Shown: positions 51,221 to 60,520, counted from the first letter of the stretch. The stretch: 64,000 nucleotides of DNA from Bacteroidales bacterium (GCA_017554325.1 JAFZIP010000003.1:1-64000); one strand, 5' to 3'. Translations and numbers: made by a program. Notes: generated from the letters alone by a model not told the origin.

Positions 51221-54220
51221 TTAGCGGGCAACCGTGAATTTCTGGTTGGAAACGCCGTTCTCGGTCGTGATTCTCATCATATACATACCGTTGTTCAAAG
51301 CGGTTGTGTTGATTTGAACGTTGGTGTCGTTGGCATCAAATGCGGCAACTTTCTGACCCATCATGTTGAAGATTTCCACAGTGTTGATGTTGGAAGCAGC
51401 ATTCACGTTAACCACGTTGTTAGCGGGGTTAGGATAAATGCTTACATTGTCTTCACTGAAGTTTTCAATACCATTACCCTCGGTGATGGTGATGTTGTCA
51501 ATGAGAATATAGTTGGGATACATCCAGAACCAATATTGGAATTCACCGATTTCGGTTGCTTGGATGGCAATGTACTTGGCACCGCTCGGAATATTAGCAG
51601 AATAACGCTCAAAACCTTCAAGGTCTTCCATGACTGCAACAGGGGCCAACCAAGTGAAGTTGTTGATGTTGTTGGTGGCAGAATAACCCACGCGGAATGT
51701 GCTGGAGGCTGCAGAACCACCATAGGTAGCGTAATCAAAGCTGAAATTCATGGGAGATGTGGTGTGAATTTCAGGTGTCATGAGATAGTCAACCTGGCCG
51801 ATAGCGACGCCGTAGTCGCCAGCCTCTTCATCCACATTCAATCTTACGAAGCTTTCTTCGTTTTCATAACCCCAGCAGAAAGGAGGAATCACTGCATCGT
51901 TGAAATCATGAGTGAAAGGCAGACTGGCGATACCTGCGGAGCAGTCAACGCCCTCGCCAGTAAGGCTGATAGTGGCAGTAGCAGTGCCGCTGGTCAGTGT
52001 GACGGTGCCAGTTTGAGTGCCGGGAGTTGTCGGAGCATAACGTACGTAAAGGGTTGCAGTGATGATGTTGCCAGCAGGAATAGTGGCAGTAGCGCCGTAT
52101 GTAGTGCCGTCCAGAGAAACTTCAAACGGAGCAGCTGTGCTCACGGTGATGTCGTTGGTTAACACGAATGCTGTAACGTTGGCGGCTTGTTCACGGGTTG
52201 TGCTGCCTACTTCGGTGATGAAGCTCATGGAAGTCGGGTCAACAGTGAGAGTCGGAGTGGTCGGCAGAGCCTCAACCACGAAATTGGATAAAATCAACTC
52301 GTACATGTCAGCGTCTGATTCAGCTTTGAAGGCCACGCGGATGGTCTGGTTGGCGTATGCGGAAAGATCAAACGGCAATGTGGCAATATCTTCATCATTG
52401 GTGACAGTCATAGTCGGGACAATGTTGACTGCATTGGCAATGGTTCCGTTTGCAGGGATAACGTAAACGGAGAGCTTCTCGGGATAGCTTGCACCGCCAA
52501 CCATGTAGTCAATATGTCCGTACATTCCACTGGGAAGGGTGAGTTCAGGAGAGATGAGATAATCGTTAGCGGCTTCTGTGCTGCTATAGGAATATACAAC
52601 CTCGCCATTATCAATCTCAAAAGTGTTTTCATCGTTGTTGGCGTCAACAATTTCCCAGCATTCCACGGTGGTGGAGGTGGCGTCAAATGACTCGGTGAAG
52701 GGGAAAGTGGTGATGGCGTCACAAGTGAAGATGTCCACATCCATGCTGTCGGCGGCACTGCCGAAGTTGTTGGAGGCGATTGCTTTCACGTTGTGGATGC
52801 CAGGGGTGGAGAAAATGTAGGTGAGTGTATCTGTGGTGGAAGTGGCAGCGATACCGTCAACTTCCCATGCGAAAGTGGTGGCCAGCGGGCTGGTAGCGAT
52901 GAATGTGCCAGTAGCACCTGCCATCAGTCTGGTGGGACCGGAAACGGTTACATTGGGAGCAGACAAAGTCTCAATGCTGAAGTTGTCAACATAGAGGTAG
53001 TAAGCATAGTTGCCATAGTAATCGATGGCCACATATTTGGTACCTGCGGGCAGTACGAGAGCGGCTTGGGTCCAAGTGGTAGCAACATCCGTAAAGTCGG
53101 CCAGCATTGTGAAACTGCTGAGGTTATTGTTGGTAGTGGAATACATCACCTTGAAATTATCGCTGGAACGATAGCCTTTGTAGTAGAATTTCACTGTATA
53201 GGTTTCGTTGGCGTTCAAAGTCAGTTCAGGAGTGATGAGGTATTGGTTGTAATCCGAAGCGGAACTGTAACTGCTGAAACGGAAATCGTAGCTGCCTTCG
53301 TAGGCACTTGCATCTGCATAGACTCCGAAATAGCTGTCATTGGCAGGATCCATGCTGACCATGGTCCAGCAGTCGATAGTGCTTTCAAAGCCTTCGGTGA
53401 AGGGAACAACGATATTGCTGCAGTCCAGACCACTACCGGTCAATACGATGGTGTCATTGTCGGCACCAGTGCTGCTTAAGATAACGGTACCATTATCGAG
53501 TCCTACAGCGGTAGGGGTGTATTTAATATACAAAGTACCACCAGCTTGAGGGATTGTAGCTGTGGTGCCAAAGGTGTTTCCATCGGCGGAAATCTCAAAA
53601 GGAGCTGTCGTGATGGCTGACACGCTGCTGGTGAGGAGGTATGCGCCAATATTGGCAGTCAAGGTAGAAGAATTGTTCAGGAGAACATTTCCGAAATTAA
53701 CAGTTGCGGGAGCATCGATAGTGGGAGATGTGGGATTCAATGTGACGGTCAGCGTTACGCCGTCATTATTGCCAAATCTGGAAATAACGAAATGATAGGT
53801 TTTACCGTTTTCGAAAACGAAGTCGTCGGCACGGCCGGGTTGAGGACCTTGGTCGCTGGCAATCCAAATTCTATCATTAGGAGTGGGGTTCGTGATGCAG
53901 TAATCATACGTTCCGGCAGGAATCGTAATCGTATCGCTTCCGTCATAAACGATGTTTTGAGTTGTCATGCTTCCATCTGCATTTACGGGAACCTTGTACT
54001 CGAATTCGGCATAAACGGCAGAGGTTGCATCACCGGAAGAAGTAAGACCTCCACTTGTAGGGATGGTGGTGCCGTATGTGTTGTGGTCAGCATCCAACAA
54101 CAGCTGATAACCAGAACCGTCGCTCCATACATCGTGAGCTTCCAAGATGACAGTTACTTGCGCATTAGCTGCAAAAAGCATTGCAAAGAATACTAATGCT
54201 AAAGAGAATAACTTTTTCAT
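51221..54220 (-). CDS. Gingipain-adhesin-like surface protein with T9SS sorting domain
   Basis: 999 residues. After a signal peptide comes a DUF2436 module (VILEAHDVWSDGSGYQLLLD, then ADHNTYG), as found next to adhesin domains of gingipains and HagA. Two Ig-like blocks of the HYDIN/SPD-2 type (TVNFGNVLLNNSSTL; TIPQAGGTLYIKYTPT) alternate with three cleaved-adhesin domains, starting at VPFTEGFESTIDCWTMV, FPFTESFDATSTTVECWEIV and LPFTHDFNDAVIPPFCWGY. A PKD-like segment is between the first two. The C-terminus (SIYPNPANNVVNVNA...NGMYMMRI) is a type A T9SS signal. No protease domain is present. It is probably a surface adhesin that binds host protein, heme or glycan. Confidence 0.88.
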   Translation of the reverse strand: MKKLFSLALVFFAMLFAANAQVTVILEAHDVWSDGSGYQLLLDADHNTYGTTIPTSGGLTSSGDATSAVYAEFEYKVPVNADGSMTTQNIVYDGSDTITIPAGTYDYCITNPTPNDRIWIASDQGPQPGRADDFVFENGKTYHFVISRFGNNDGVTLTVTLNPTSPTIDAPATVNFGNVLLNNSSTLTANIGAYLLTSSVSAITTAPFEISADGNTFGTTATIPQAGGTLYIKYTPTAVGLDNGTVILSSTGADNDTIVLTGSGLDCSNIVVPFTEGFESTIDCWTMVSMDPANDSYFGVYADASAYEGSYDFRFSSYSSASDYNQYLITPELTLNANETYTVKFYYKGYRSSDNFKVMYSTTNNNLSSFTMLADFTDVATTWTQAALVLPAGTKYVAIDYYGNYAYYLYVDNFSIETLSAPNVTVSGPTRLMAGATGTFIATSPLATTFAWEVDGIAATSTTDTLTYIFSTPGIHNVKAIASNNFGSAADSMDVDIFTCDAITTFPFTESFDATSTTVECWEIVDANNDENTFEIDNGEVVYSYSSTEAANDYLISPELTLPSGMYGHIDYMVGGASYPEKLSVYVIPANGTIANAVNIVPTMTVTNDEDIATLPFDLSAYANQTIRVAFKAESDADMYELILSNFVVEALPTTPTLTVDPTSMSFITEVGSTTREQAANVTAFVLTNDITVSTAAPFEVSLDGTTYGATATIPAGNIITATLYVRYAPTTPGTQTGTVTLTSGTATATISLTGEGVDCSAGIASLPFTHDFNDAVIPPFCWGYENEESFVRLNVDEEAGDYGVAIGQVDYLMTPEIHTTSPMNFSFDYATYGGSAASSTFRVGYSATNNINNFTWLAPVAVMEDLEGFERYSANIPSGAKYIAIQATEIGEFQYWFWMYPNYILIDNITITEGNGIENFSEDNVSIYPNPANNVVNVNAASNINTVEIFNMMGQKVAAFDANDTNVQINTTALNNGMYMMRITTENGVSNQKFTVAR

Positions 54221-54305
54221 TTTTTTGAAATTTGATTAATAATTAAAGGTTTATTATATGTTAGTTGTGTGCGTACGTTAGAGTTTAGAGTTTAGAAATG
54301 AGGTT

Positions 54306-54314
54306 GCAAAAATA
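54306..54314 (-). promoter_or_regulatory. -7 box of the adhesin-like gene
   Basis: TATTTTTGC on the minus strand, 86 bases before ATG 54220, giving a fairly long leader. Confidence 0.55.
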
Positions 54315-54384
54315 ACATTTTATTGTTAATAGTTGCGGTTTTTTTGAAAAAAAACAGCGGCCTGATTTGTATGGAGAATTTTAG

Positions 54385-54393
54385 TATTTTTGC
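54385..54393 (+). promoter_or_regulatory. -7 box of the ParE-type toxin-antitoxin pair
   Basis: TATTTTTGC, 20 bases before ATG 54413, which excludes longer starts. Confidence 0.65.
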
Positions 54394-54412
54394 CAACAAA
54401 AAGTTTACTGAT

Positions 54413-54583
54413 ATGAAGAAAACAAATTATTCAGAAAGTCCTGTTTCGGTCAAACCGCCGAGGAAAAGGATATCAAAGTCTGGTAGAAAGGTTTTGTGTA
54501 CGAATCTTTTTGTCCCGAAAGGCTATCTCTCCTTACAACAATTTGAAAAAGAACTGGTTAGTGCTGTTGTTGAAAGGCTATGA
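54413..54583 (+). CDS. Small antitoxin-like protein
   Basis: 56 residues, basic at the start (SVKPPRKRISKSGRKV) and helical at the end (LSLQQFEKELVSAVVERL). The stop overlaps the start of the RelE/ParE-like gene by ATGA, the standard layout of a type II antitoxin upstream of its toxin. No DNA-binding fold is clear, so the antitoxin role is from context. Confidence 0.65.
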   Translation: MKKTNYSESPVSVKPPRKRISKSGRKVLCTNLFVPKGYLSLQQFEKELVSAVVERL

Positions 54584-54894
54584 TGGAACGTCAAGTTATC
54601 CTTCCGATTACGGTAAGGTATGATATTGACGAAATCGCAGACTACATTATTGGATTAAATACACGCGAGCACGCAGTACAATACGTACGCGAACTACTTG
54701 CTGAAATAAGTGAATTGTCTTTTTTTGCCGATACCTTACCAGTTTCCACGTCTCCTTTCATTCTCCAATACCATAAAAATGCAAAACGTTACAACATTAA
54801 GCATGGTGTTTGGTGTGTTATTTTTCACGTGGAGAATAACTATGTGATTATCGATAAAATTCTACCCTCAAAATTAGTGCTTTTACCCATTTGA
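54580..54894 (+). CDS. RelE/ParE-family toxin
   Basis: 104 residues of the RelE/ParE fold: VRYDIDEIADYIIGLNTREH at the helical hairpin, FILQYHKNAKRYNIKHGVWC and VIFHVENNYVIIDKILPSK as the core sheet. ParE members poison gyrase and RelE members cut mRNA; the catalytic set here does not decide between them. Translation is coupled to the 56-residue antitoxin-like gene (4-base overlap). ATG 54583 is an equally possible start. Confidence 0.8.
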   Translation: MMERQVILPITVRYDIDEIADYIIGLNTREHAVQYVRELLAEISELSFFADTLPVSTSPFILQYHKNAKRYNIKHGVWCVIFHVENNYVIIDKILPSKLVLLPI

Positions 54895-54910
54895 GCGATT
54901 TAAAAAAATG

Positions 54911-54919
54911 TATTTTTGC
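54911..54919 (+). promoter_or_regulatory. -7 box for the gene at 54945
   Basis: TATTTTTGC, 26 bases before the start. Confidence 0.65.
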
Positions 54920-54944
54920 ACATTGAATTCTAATATATCGAGAT

Positions 54945-55622
54945 ATGAATGATTCTCTTTGCAACCTGTTGATTACCAAAGGACAACTGAAACAGGATAT
55001 CTTCGCCATTACCTTGGAAACCTTGCAACTCTTCAAGGAGTGCGCCAAGAATTTCGACGACTACTACAAGGCCAACTACGCAGACGACCATGAGGATATC
55101 CCAGTGCTCTATACCAACAAAAATCAATACCAGTTCCAACTCAAATTCGGTGGCGACGTGCTCGTGTTCCTTATGCACAGCAACATCTTCGAGTTCTCGC
55201 GCGAGCATGAGGTGATGCGCACTCCCTATATCAAAGAAGACAAAACCCGATCCTATTGCGGTATTATCCAGATATTCAACTTTTTGGGAGATTCATTCAA
55301 GTATAACCGTATCAATGACCTCGGCTATATGATCGGCCGTGTGCTCATCAACAAGGAGGGACATTACTACATTGAGGGCAAACGGGAACTCGCCCAGGTG
55401 CTCAACAATTTCAGCAGCAACAAAATTTCAAAGGAGGCAGTGAACGACATTCTCACTTCCGCCATCACATATACCATCAATTTCGACCTTTTGGTGCCGG
55501 ATTATGAGGAAATGAAGATCATCACGGTCAACGATATGCTCCAAATTGAGGACCAGAATATGCTGTTGAAAACAGGTAAACGTCTGGGATTCAGGTTTGA
55601 ACAGGATAAAGACGAACGATAA
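54945..55622 (+). CDS. Conserved-looking cytoplasmic protein of unknown function
   Basis: 225 residues with no signal peptide or membrane segment. The sequence is well behaved and has its own promoter, with a probable alpha/beta core (YQFQLKFGGDVLVFLMHSNI, then YCGIIQIFNFLGDSFKYNRI and INDLGYMIGRVLINKEGHYY) and a helical end. I recognise no motif. The use of common codons and the base composition match the housekeeping genes of the window, unlike the A+T-rich island genes. Confidence 0.75.
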   Translation: MNDSLCNLLITKGQLKQDIFAITLETLQLFKECAKNFDDYYKANYADDHEDIPVLYTNKNQYQFQLKFGGDVLVFLMHSNIFEFSREHEVMRTPYIKEDKTRSYCGIIQIFNFLGDSFKYNRINDLGYMIGRVLINKEGHYYIEGKRELAQVLNNFSSNKISKEAVNDILTSAITYTINFDLLVPDYEEMKIITVNDMLQIEDQNMLLKTGKRLGFRFEQDKDER

Positions 55623-55665
55623 AATTTATTTTTCGTCAAATCATTGTCTCATATTAAAAAAAGTG

Positions 55666-55674
55666 TATTTTTGC
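55666..55674 (+). promoter_or_regulatory. -7 box of tRNA-Glu
   Basis: TATTTTTGC, 12 bases before the mature tRNA. Confidence 0.65.
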
Positions 55675-55686
55675 ACCGTCAAAAAC

Positions 55687-55764
55687 GGCGAGTTCGTCTA
55701 GTCGGCCTAGGACGTCAGGTTTTCATCCTGAAGATCAGGAGTTCGAATCTCCTACTCGCTACCA
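55687..55764 (+). tRNA. tRNA-Glu(TTC)
   Basis: Cloverleaf with acceptor GGCGAGT/ACTCGCT, anticodon stem TCAGG/CCTGA and loop TTTTCAT, T arm GGAGTTCGAATCTCC. Anticodon TTC reads GAA and GAG. The 3' CCA is encoded at 55762-55764. A U-rich hairpin terminator follows at once. Confidence 0.95.
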
Positions 55765-55770
55765 AAAAGA

Positions 55771-55794
55771 CCGCTGATCCAGCGGTTTTTTTTT
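55771..55794 (+). terminator. Terminator of tRNA-Glu
   Basis: CCGCTG-ATC-CAGCGG followed by nine T residues. Confidence 0.9.
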
Positions 55795-55798
55795 ATCT

Positions 55799-55905
55799 AC
55801 CATTCCGCGCTTCGCGCGGAATCTCCAAAAAATCACCCATAATTGTGCTTTGTGGCGGACTTTCCACAATCTCCCACCATTCCGCCGCTCCGCGGCGGAA
55901 CCCCC
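55799..55905. repeat. Two related GC hairpins
   Basis: ATTCCGCGCTTCGCGCGGAAT (about 55802-55822) and CCATTCCGCCGCTCCGCGGCGGAA (about 55878-55901), both starting CCATTCCGC, in the gap before the TonB-type gene. Confidence 0.65.
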
Positions 55906-55922
55906 AACGTTAACTGTGAAAA

Positions 55923-58580
55923 CTACAAGCTATCCCCCGTCTCTCCGTCCCCTTCTTGTACTTTCTTCTCCAATTCCATCTTGCCGAAACGCAACGTGAT
56001 GCCCGCCGACACATAGCGGCTGTTCAGCATCTTGTTGGTGCTGTTGCTCAGGTAGTAGGGGTTGGTGTTAACTGTGCCAGAGCCGTAGCGTCCGCCCCAA
56101 TTGAAGATGTCCTGCACATTGACAAATATGGATAATTTGCGCTTGAACAGGTCGCTCCGGAGGCCGAAGTTCAGCGAGTAGCGCGCCTTGCGCTCGCTCA
56201 TCAAACTGAGGGTGGGGGAGTTGTAGTTGCCCGACGCGGTGAACTGCAGCCAGTCGAAGGCCTTGGCCCACAGGTTCAGGCGCACGCTCCATGACCACTT
56301 GTCGCGCTGGTCGAGCTGGTGCACACCATCGCGGTCATATTCCATTTTGTAGCCGTAGTCATAGACATTGGCGTACAAACGCACGTTCACGAAGCCTGAT
56401 GGGCGGTAAGTGGCGTTCAGAGATGCGCCGTAGCGCCACGAGGTTCCCAAATTGTACGGAATAGAGTAGTTGACGATGCGGTCCAGATACTGGTCATATT
56501 CAGCATCGCTCAGCGAACTGATCTCGTTGGTGCTCAAGCGCCCGTACAGCTCCACGCCGATGTTGCCGAATTTGTTGAAATACTTCTGCCATCCCGCCTC
56601 CAAGCTGTGCGTGAAGCCGCTCTTTAGCCCGTCGGGGTTGCCCGTGGAATAGCTGTTGTCGCCATAGCGGCGGTATTGGCTCAAATCTTCCTCGTCTGGA
56701 TGCGACATGCGCATGGAGTAGTTGAGCTTGATGTTGTGCATGCTCTTGGTGCGGTACGTGAGGTGGATGGAGGGCCGTGCCGTGAAGAAGATGGGGGCCC
56801 CTTTGTCGGCGAATGGCATGTCGCTGATGTACTCGTAGCCGTCGCGCAGAATTCCGGCGCCCAAACCCGTGCTTAGCGTGAAGCCGCCCCAGCGGTGGGT
56901 CCAGTTCACATCGGCGCTCACGTTGGTTTCGGCACCGTTGAAATGGTATGTGCGCAGCGTGTCCACCAGCTCGCCGTCAAGATCGTTGTATCGTTTGTAG
57001 TCGTTGCTCATCTGGAACTGGCTGGCGCGCAGACCGTAGCTCATCTCGCCGTTCTCGCTGTAGGGCCGGTTGTAGCGTGCGTCCAGAGAGACGCCGTAGC
57101 GATTGAAACTCGTCAGCAGATAGCGATGCTCGTCCAGATCGTAGTAGGTGTCGTACAATCGGTTATACCACTGCTCGCTGGCGTTGTGCGAGTACCGCCC
57201 GTTGATTCCGATGCGCAGATTGTGGCCCTTCTTGTCGAACTTCTTGGTGTAGTCCACGCCGGCGTGGCTCATCACCGACCAGCCGGGTGATCTGCTGGTG
57301 GTAGTGTCAATGTAGGTCATGTCAAAAGCCGGCACGGAATCCAAGTAGTAATAGGTCTGCTCTTGCGATTTGAGGAGCATGGATTTGTTGTTGTTATAGA
57401 AACCTCCGGCGTCGAAAGAAATTTCGCTGGTGGAGTCGATTTCGTAGTTGATGCCGAGGAAGAAGTTGGCGCTGCCGGTGCGGTTGGTGTCCTTTTGCGC
57501 CGTGGTGGATGCCCAGGTGGTGTCGTACTCGCCGAAGGTTTCCGCATCGCGCCGCTGGTAGGCGCTCGACTCCGAAGCATTGCGCCGCGAGCTGTAGCGC
57601 CCCGCCATGAACAGGTTGACGCTCAGCTTCTCCTTGGCCCACATGTAGCTCACCCAAGGTGAGATGAAGGGCTGGTTGGAACCGTTTACGCCGAAACTCA
57701 CGAACTGGTTACTCTTCACGTGCGCGGAGGTCACGATGTTGATGACGGCCTCTGCATCCGTGGCATATTTGGCCGACGGGTTGGTGATGGCCTCGATGCG
57801 TTCCAACGCGTTGGCGGGCAATGTCTGCAAGTAGGTCTTGAGGTTCTCTTCGGTGAGTTTGGAGGGCTTGTCATTGATCCAGATTTCCACACTCGACACG
57901 CCGCGCAAAGTGATGTTGCCCTCCACGTCCACCTCCACGCCCGGGGCATTCTGCAAAGCGTCCTCCGTGGTGCCGGTCTGGATGGCGGGATCCTCGCTCA
58001 CGTTATAGACGAGCTTTTCGCCGTCCATGGCGTAGATGGGTTTCTCCGCTTTGACAGTCACTTCGCCCAATGTGGTGGAAGCTGGCATGAGTTTCAGGGT
58101 GCCGAGATTGGTGTTGTTGCTCACCGTGAACGGAATATATTTCATGTTGTAGTTGAAGAGAAACACACGAAGCAGGCATTTGCCTTGGGGCACGCCTTCG
58201 ACTTCAAAGTAGCCGTTTTGGTTTGCCAGTGCACCCTTGATGAGCGAGGAGTCCTCCGCATCGAGCACGGCCACGTTGGCGTAGGCTAACGGAGTGCCCG
58301 CAATGGAGTCGCGAAGCAGGCCCACTACCTTGAAGGTGGATCCGGATCGTACCTTTTTCGGCTTCATCTGGTTCATCTTGTTCATCTGCTGTTCGGGATT
58401 CCAGTTGCGGTCACCCATGGGTGGCCTTCCGCCCGGAGGTGGCCCTCCAGTTGGCGGCCCGCCAGGGAATCCGCCGCCCGGCGGCTGTGCCATGCCGCAC
58501 AGCACTGACAAAATGAGGAATGTCATCAAGGTAATAGTCTTGACTGATAGTATGTTTTTAAGCATCTTCATTATCTTCAT
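55923..58580 (-). CDS. TonB-dependent-receptor-like outer-membrane protein
   Basis: 885 residues. A signal peptide is followed by a Gly/Pro-rich stretch (PPGGGFPGGPPTGGPPPGG), a carboxypeptidase-regulatory-like beta domain (YANVAVLDAEDSSLIKGALA), a plug domain (DGEKLVYNVSEDPAI, NAPGVEVDVEGNITLRG, VSSVEIWINDKPSKL) and about 600 residues of barrel strands ending ITLRFGKMELEKK plus an acidic tail. This is the OMP_b-brl_3 type of Bacteroidetes. It lacks an obvious TonB box and no SusD partner is adjacent, so its ligand is unknown. The Pro/Gly stretch is unusual. Confidence 0.9.
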   Translation of the reverse strand: MKIMKMLKNILSVKTITLMTFLILSVLCGMAQPPGGGFPGGPPTGGPPPGGRPPMGDRNWNPEQQMNKMNQMKPKKVRSGSTFKVVGLLRDSIAGTPLAYANVAVLDAEDSSLIKGALANQNGYFEVEGVPQGKCLLRVFLFNYNMKYIPFTVSNNTNLGTLKLMPASTTLGEVTVKAEKPIYAMDGEKLVYNVSEDPAIQTGTTEDALQNAPGVEVDVEGNITLRGVSSVEIWINDKPSKLTEENLKTYLQTLPANALERIEAITNPSAKYATDAEAVINIVTSAHVKSNQFVSFGVNGSNQPFISPWVSYMWAKEKLSVNLFMAGRYSSRRNASESSAYQRRDAETFGEYDTTWASTTAQKDTNRTGSANFFLGINYEIDSTSEISFDAGGFYNNNKSMLLKSQEQTYYYLDSVPAFDMTYIDTTTSRSPGWSVMSHAGVDYTKKFDKKGHNLRIGINGRYSHNASEQWYNRLYDTYYDLDEHRYLLTSFNRYGVSLDARYNRPYSENGEMSYGLRASQFQMSNDYKRYNDLDGELVDTLRTYHFNGAETNVSADVNWTHRWGGFTLSTGLGAGILRDGYEYISDMPFADKGAPIFFTARPSIHLTYRTKSMHNIKLNYSMRMSHPDEEDLSQYRRYGDNSYSTGNPDGLKSGFTHSLEAGWQKYFNKFGNIGVELYGRLSTNEISSLSDAEYDQYLDRIVNYSIPYNLGTSWRYGASLNATYRPSGFVNVRLYANVYDYGYKMEYDRDGVHQLDQRDKWSWSVRLNLWAKAFDWLQFTASGNYNSPTLSLMSERKARYSLNFGLRSDLFKRKLSIFVNVQDIFNWGGRYGSGTVNTNPYYLSNSTNKMLNSRYVSAGITLRFGKMELEKKVQEGDGETGDSL

Positions 58581-58686
58581 CGTATCTTAGGTTATTCGGA
58601 AGCGCAAAAGTCGCATTTTTTTTGTAATAATCTATCTGTTTTTTTCGTAATTATCCCTTTTAGTCTTGTGAAGATATTGTTTTTAC

Positions 58687-58811
58687 GTTGCTAGCGTGTG
58701 TCTTTCGCGGCGGCAGGCGTCGTGCTCCGACGCACATTACACGCGCGCCGCGAGTGGCCATGCGAGCGCATTCCACTTCCCCACACTGCAGCCTACGGCT
58801 TTGTGCAGGGT
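58687..58811 (-). repeat. Third, divergent copy of the structured repeat
   Basis: Read on the minus strand it follows the same order as 22164-22312 and 22887-23035: GTGTGGGGAAGTGGA, CACTCGCGGCGCG, a variable hairpin (GCGTCGGAGCACGACGC), then CCGCCGCGAAAGACACACGC. The inner hairpin differs in sequence but keeps its pairing. It lies in the gene-free stretch 58581-59038. Confidence 0.65.
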
Positions 58812-58950
58812 GTACTGCACCCCAAAAGTTGGACAAAAAAAGTCCAATATGAAGAGAAAAACACACTCAAATGAAGCACGGCTTCGGCTCGGTGCGAAAG
58901 GGAGGAACTTAATGGGATGCAATGAGAAACAACGACAAAAAGTGTCATTA
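58809..58950 (+). mobile_element. Possible IS3-family end with stub of OrfA
   Basis: TGTACTGCACCCCAAAAGTT followed by GGACA resembles the terminal inverted repeat of IS3-family elements, and TTGGACAAAAAAAGTCCAA is a small hairpin. A short reading frame (MKRKTHSNEARLRL...) in the expected place of orfA stops after 36 codons. No transposase is left. If real it is a decayed remnant. Confidence 0.4.
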
Positions 58951-58993
58951 TGTATATAATTACCTTTTTTATTCTTTTGACAAATATTTTCTT

Positions 58994-59002
58994 TACCTTT
59001 GC
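58994..59002 (+). promoter_or_regulatory. -7 box of the DUF4301 gene
   Basis: TACCTTTGC, 37 bases before the start; an exact TAnnTTTG match. Confidence 0.65.
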
Positions 59003-59038
59003 GGTCGTGAAAATCGACAATAACTAAAATTCATCAAT

Positions 59039-60520
59039 ATGGAAATGCAATTCACTCCTCAAGACCTTGAATTCATGCGCGCCCGTGGCAGCAACCCCGA
59101 AGAGGTGCAGCACCAACTGGATATTTTCAAAAAAGGCTTTGACTTCGCCCGTCTTGACCGCGCGGCTACTCCCGGCGACGGCATCTTGCAACTGGAAGAC
59201 GATATGGTGGAAGAGCTCGTGGCCGATTACGACAATATGTTGGAAGGCAAGAAAGTGCTGAAGTTTGTGCCGGCCTCCGGAGCCGCATCCCGCATGTTCA
59301 AGGAACTGTTTACATACTTGACCGACGATTCGGAAGAGACGCAGAAAAAAGCGATTGCATTTCTGGAATCGCTGCCCCGGTATCCGTTTTATGAGGCTCT
59401 GTGCGACGTGATGGCCCGAGATGGGTACAAATTGGAGGCTGAAATCAAAAACAAGAATTATAAGCTGGCGGTGGATTATCTGCTGAATGAAAAAGGCCTC
59501 AACTATGGCAACCAACCCAAAGGATTGTTGCTGTTCCATCGCTATCCTGACAAAATCCGCACTGCTGTGGAAGAGCATTTGGTGGAGGCTGCCCGCTATG
59601 CCAATTCCGGAGGGCAGTGTTATTTGCATTTCACGGTATCTCCCCAGCACCAAGCCGGTTTTGAAAAATTGCTTGCACAGGTCGTGCCCGCGTACGAGAA
59701 GCAGTATAATGTGAAATACCATATTGACTTTTCAATCCAGGACCCTGCCACAGACACGGTGGCGGCGGAGCTGGATAATTCACCCTTCCGCGATGAGAAT
59801 GGCAACCTGTTGTTCCGTCCCGCCGGTCACGGTGCCCTCATCCACAACATGAACCGTCTGGATGCGGATGTAGTGTTTGTGAAGAATATCGACAATGTGA
59901 TTACAGAAGAGCGCGTGAAGCCCACGGTGACGTACAAGAAAACCTTGGCGGCCCATTTGCTGCAGTTGCAGGCGCGTGCGTTCAGCTACCTGAAAATGCT
60001 GGAGGCCGGCGATGTCGATCCCATGCTTTTCTGCGAGATGCTCGATTTTGCCGAGTCCGATTTGATGATTCCGATGGAGGATGACATGAGTCCGGAGCGT
60101 CTCTATGAGCTGATGAACCGTCCCATGCGCGTGTGTGGCATGGTGCGCAACGAGGGAGAGCCCGGCGGCGGCCCGTTCTGGGTGCTCGATGCCGACGACA
60201 ATGCCTCCTTGCAGATTGTGGAATCCTCGCAGATCGCTCCTGACCAGAAGGACAAGATGACGAAAGCCACACACTTCAACCCGGTGGATATGGTCTGCGC
60301 GCTCAAGAATTACAAGGGTGAGAAGTTTGACTTGTTGCAATATGTGGATCCCGAAACGGGCTTCATCTCCTCCAAGTCGTATGGCGACCGCACGCTGAAA
60401 GCCTTGGAGTTGCCGGGCCTTTGGAACGGCGCCATGAGCGACTGGATTACCATCTTCGTGGAGGTGCCCATTGCCACCTTCAATCCCGTGAAGACGGTGT
60501 TTGATTTGCTGAGACGATAA
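59039..60520 (+). CDS. DUF4301 family protein
   Basis: 493 residues, cytoplasmic, close to the usual length of DUF4301. It has a nucleotidyltransferase-like flavour: VLKFVPASGAASRMFKEL near residue 75 resembles the G-x-G-T-R loop of sugar nucleotide pyrophosphorylases, and LFRPAGHGALIHNMNRLDAD, DVVFVKNIDNV and MVRNEGEPGGGPFWVLDAD follow in the order seen in UDP-sugar pyrophosphorylases. The activity is unproven. It has its own promoter. Confidence 0.85.
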   Translation: MEMQFTPQDLEFMRARGSNPEEVQHQLDIFKKGFDFARLDRAATPGDGILQLEDDMVEELVADYDNMLEGKKVLKFVPASGAASRMFKELFTYLTDDSEETQKKAIAFLESLPRYPFYEALCDVMARDGYKLEAEIKNKNYKLAVDYLLNEKGLNYGNQPKGLLLFHRYPDKIRTAVEEHLVEAARYANSGGQCYLHFTVSPQHQAGFEKLLAQVVPAYEKQYNVKYHIDFSIQDPATDTVAAELDNSPFRDENGNLLFRPAGHGALIHNMNRLDADVVFVKNIDNVITEERVKPTVTYKKTLAAHLLQLQARAFSYLKMLEAGDVDPMLFCEMLDFAESDLMIPMEDDMSPERLYELMNRPMRVCGMVRNEGEPGGGPFWVLDADDNASLQIVESSQIAPDQKDKMTKATHFNPVDMVCALKNYKGEKFDLLQYVDPETGFISSKSYGDRTLKALELPGLWNGAMSDWITIFVEVPIATFNPVKTVFDLLRR

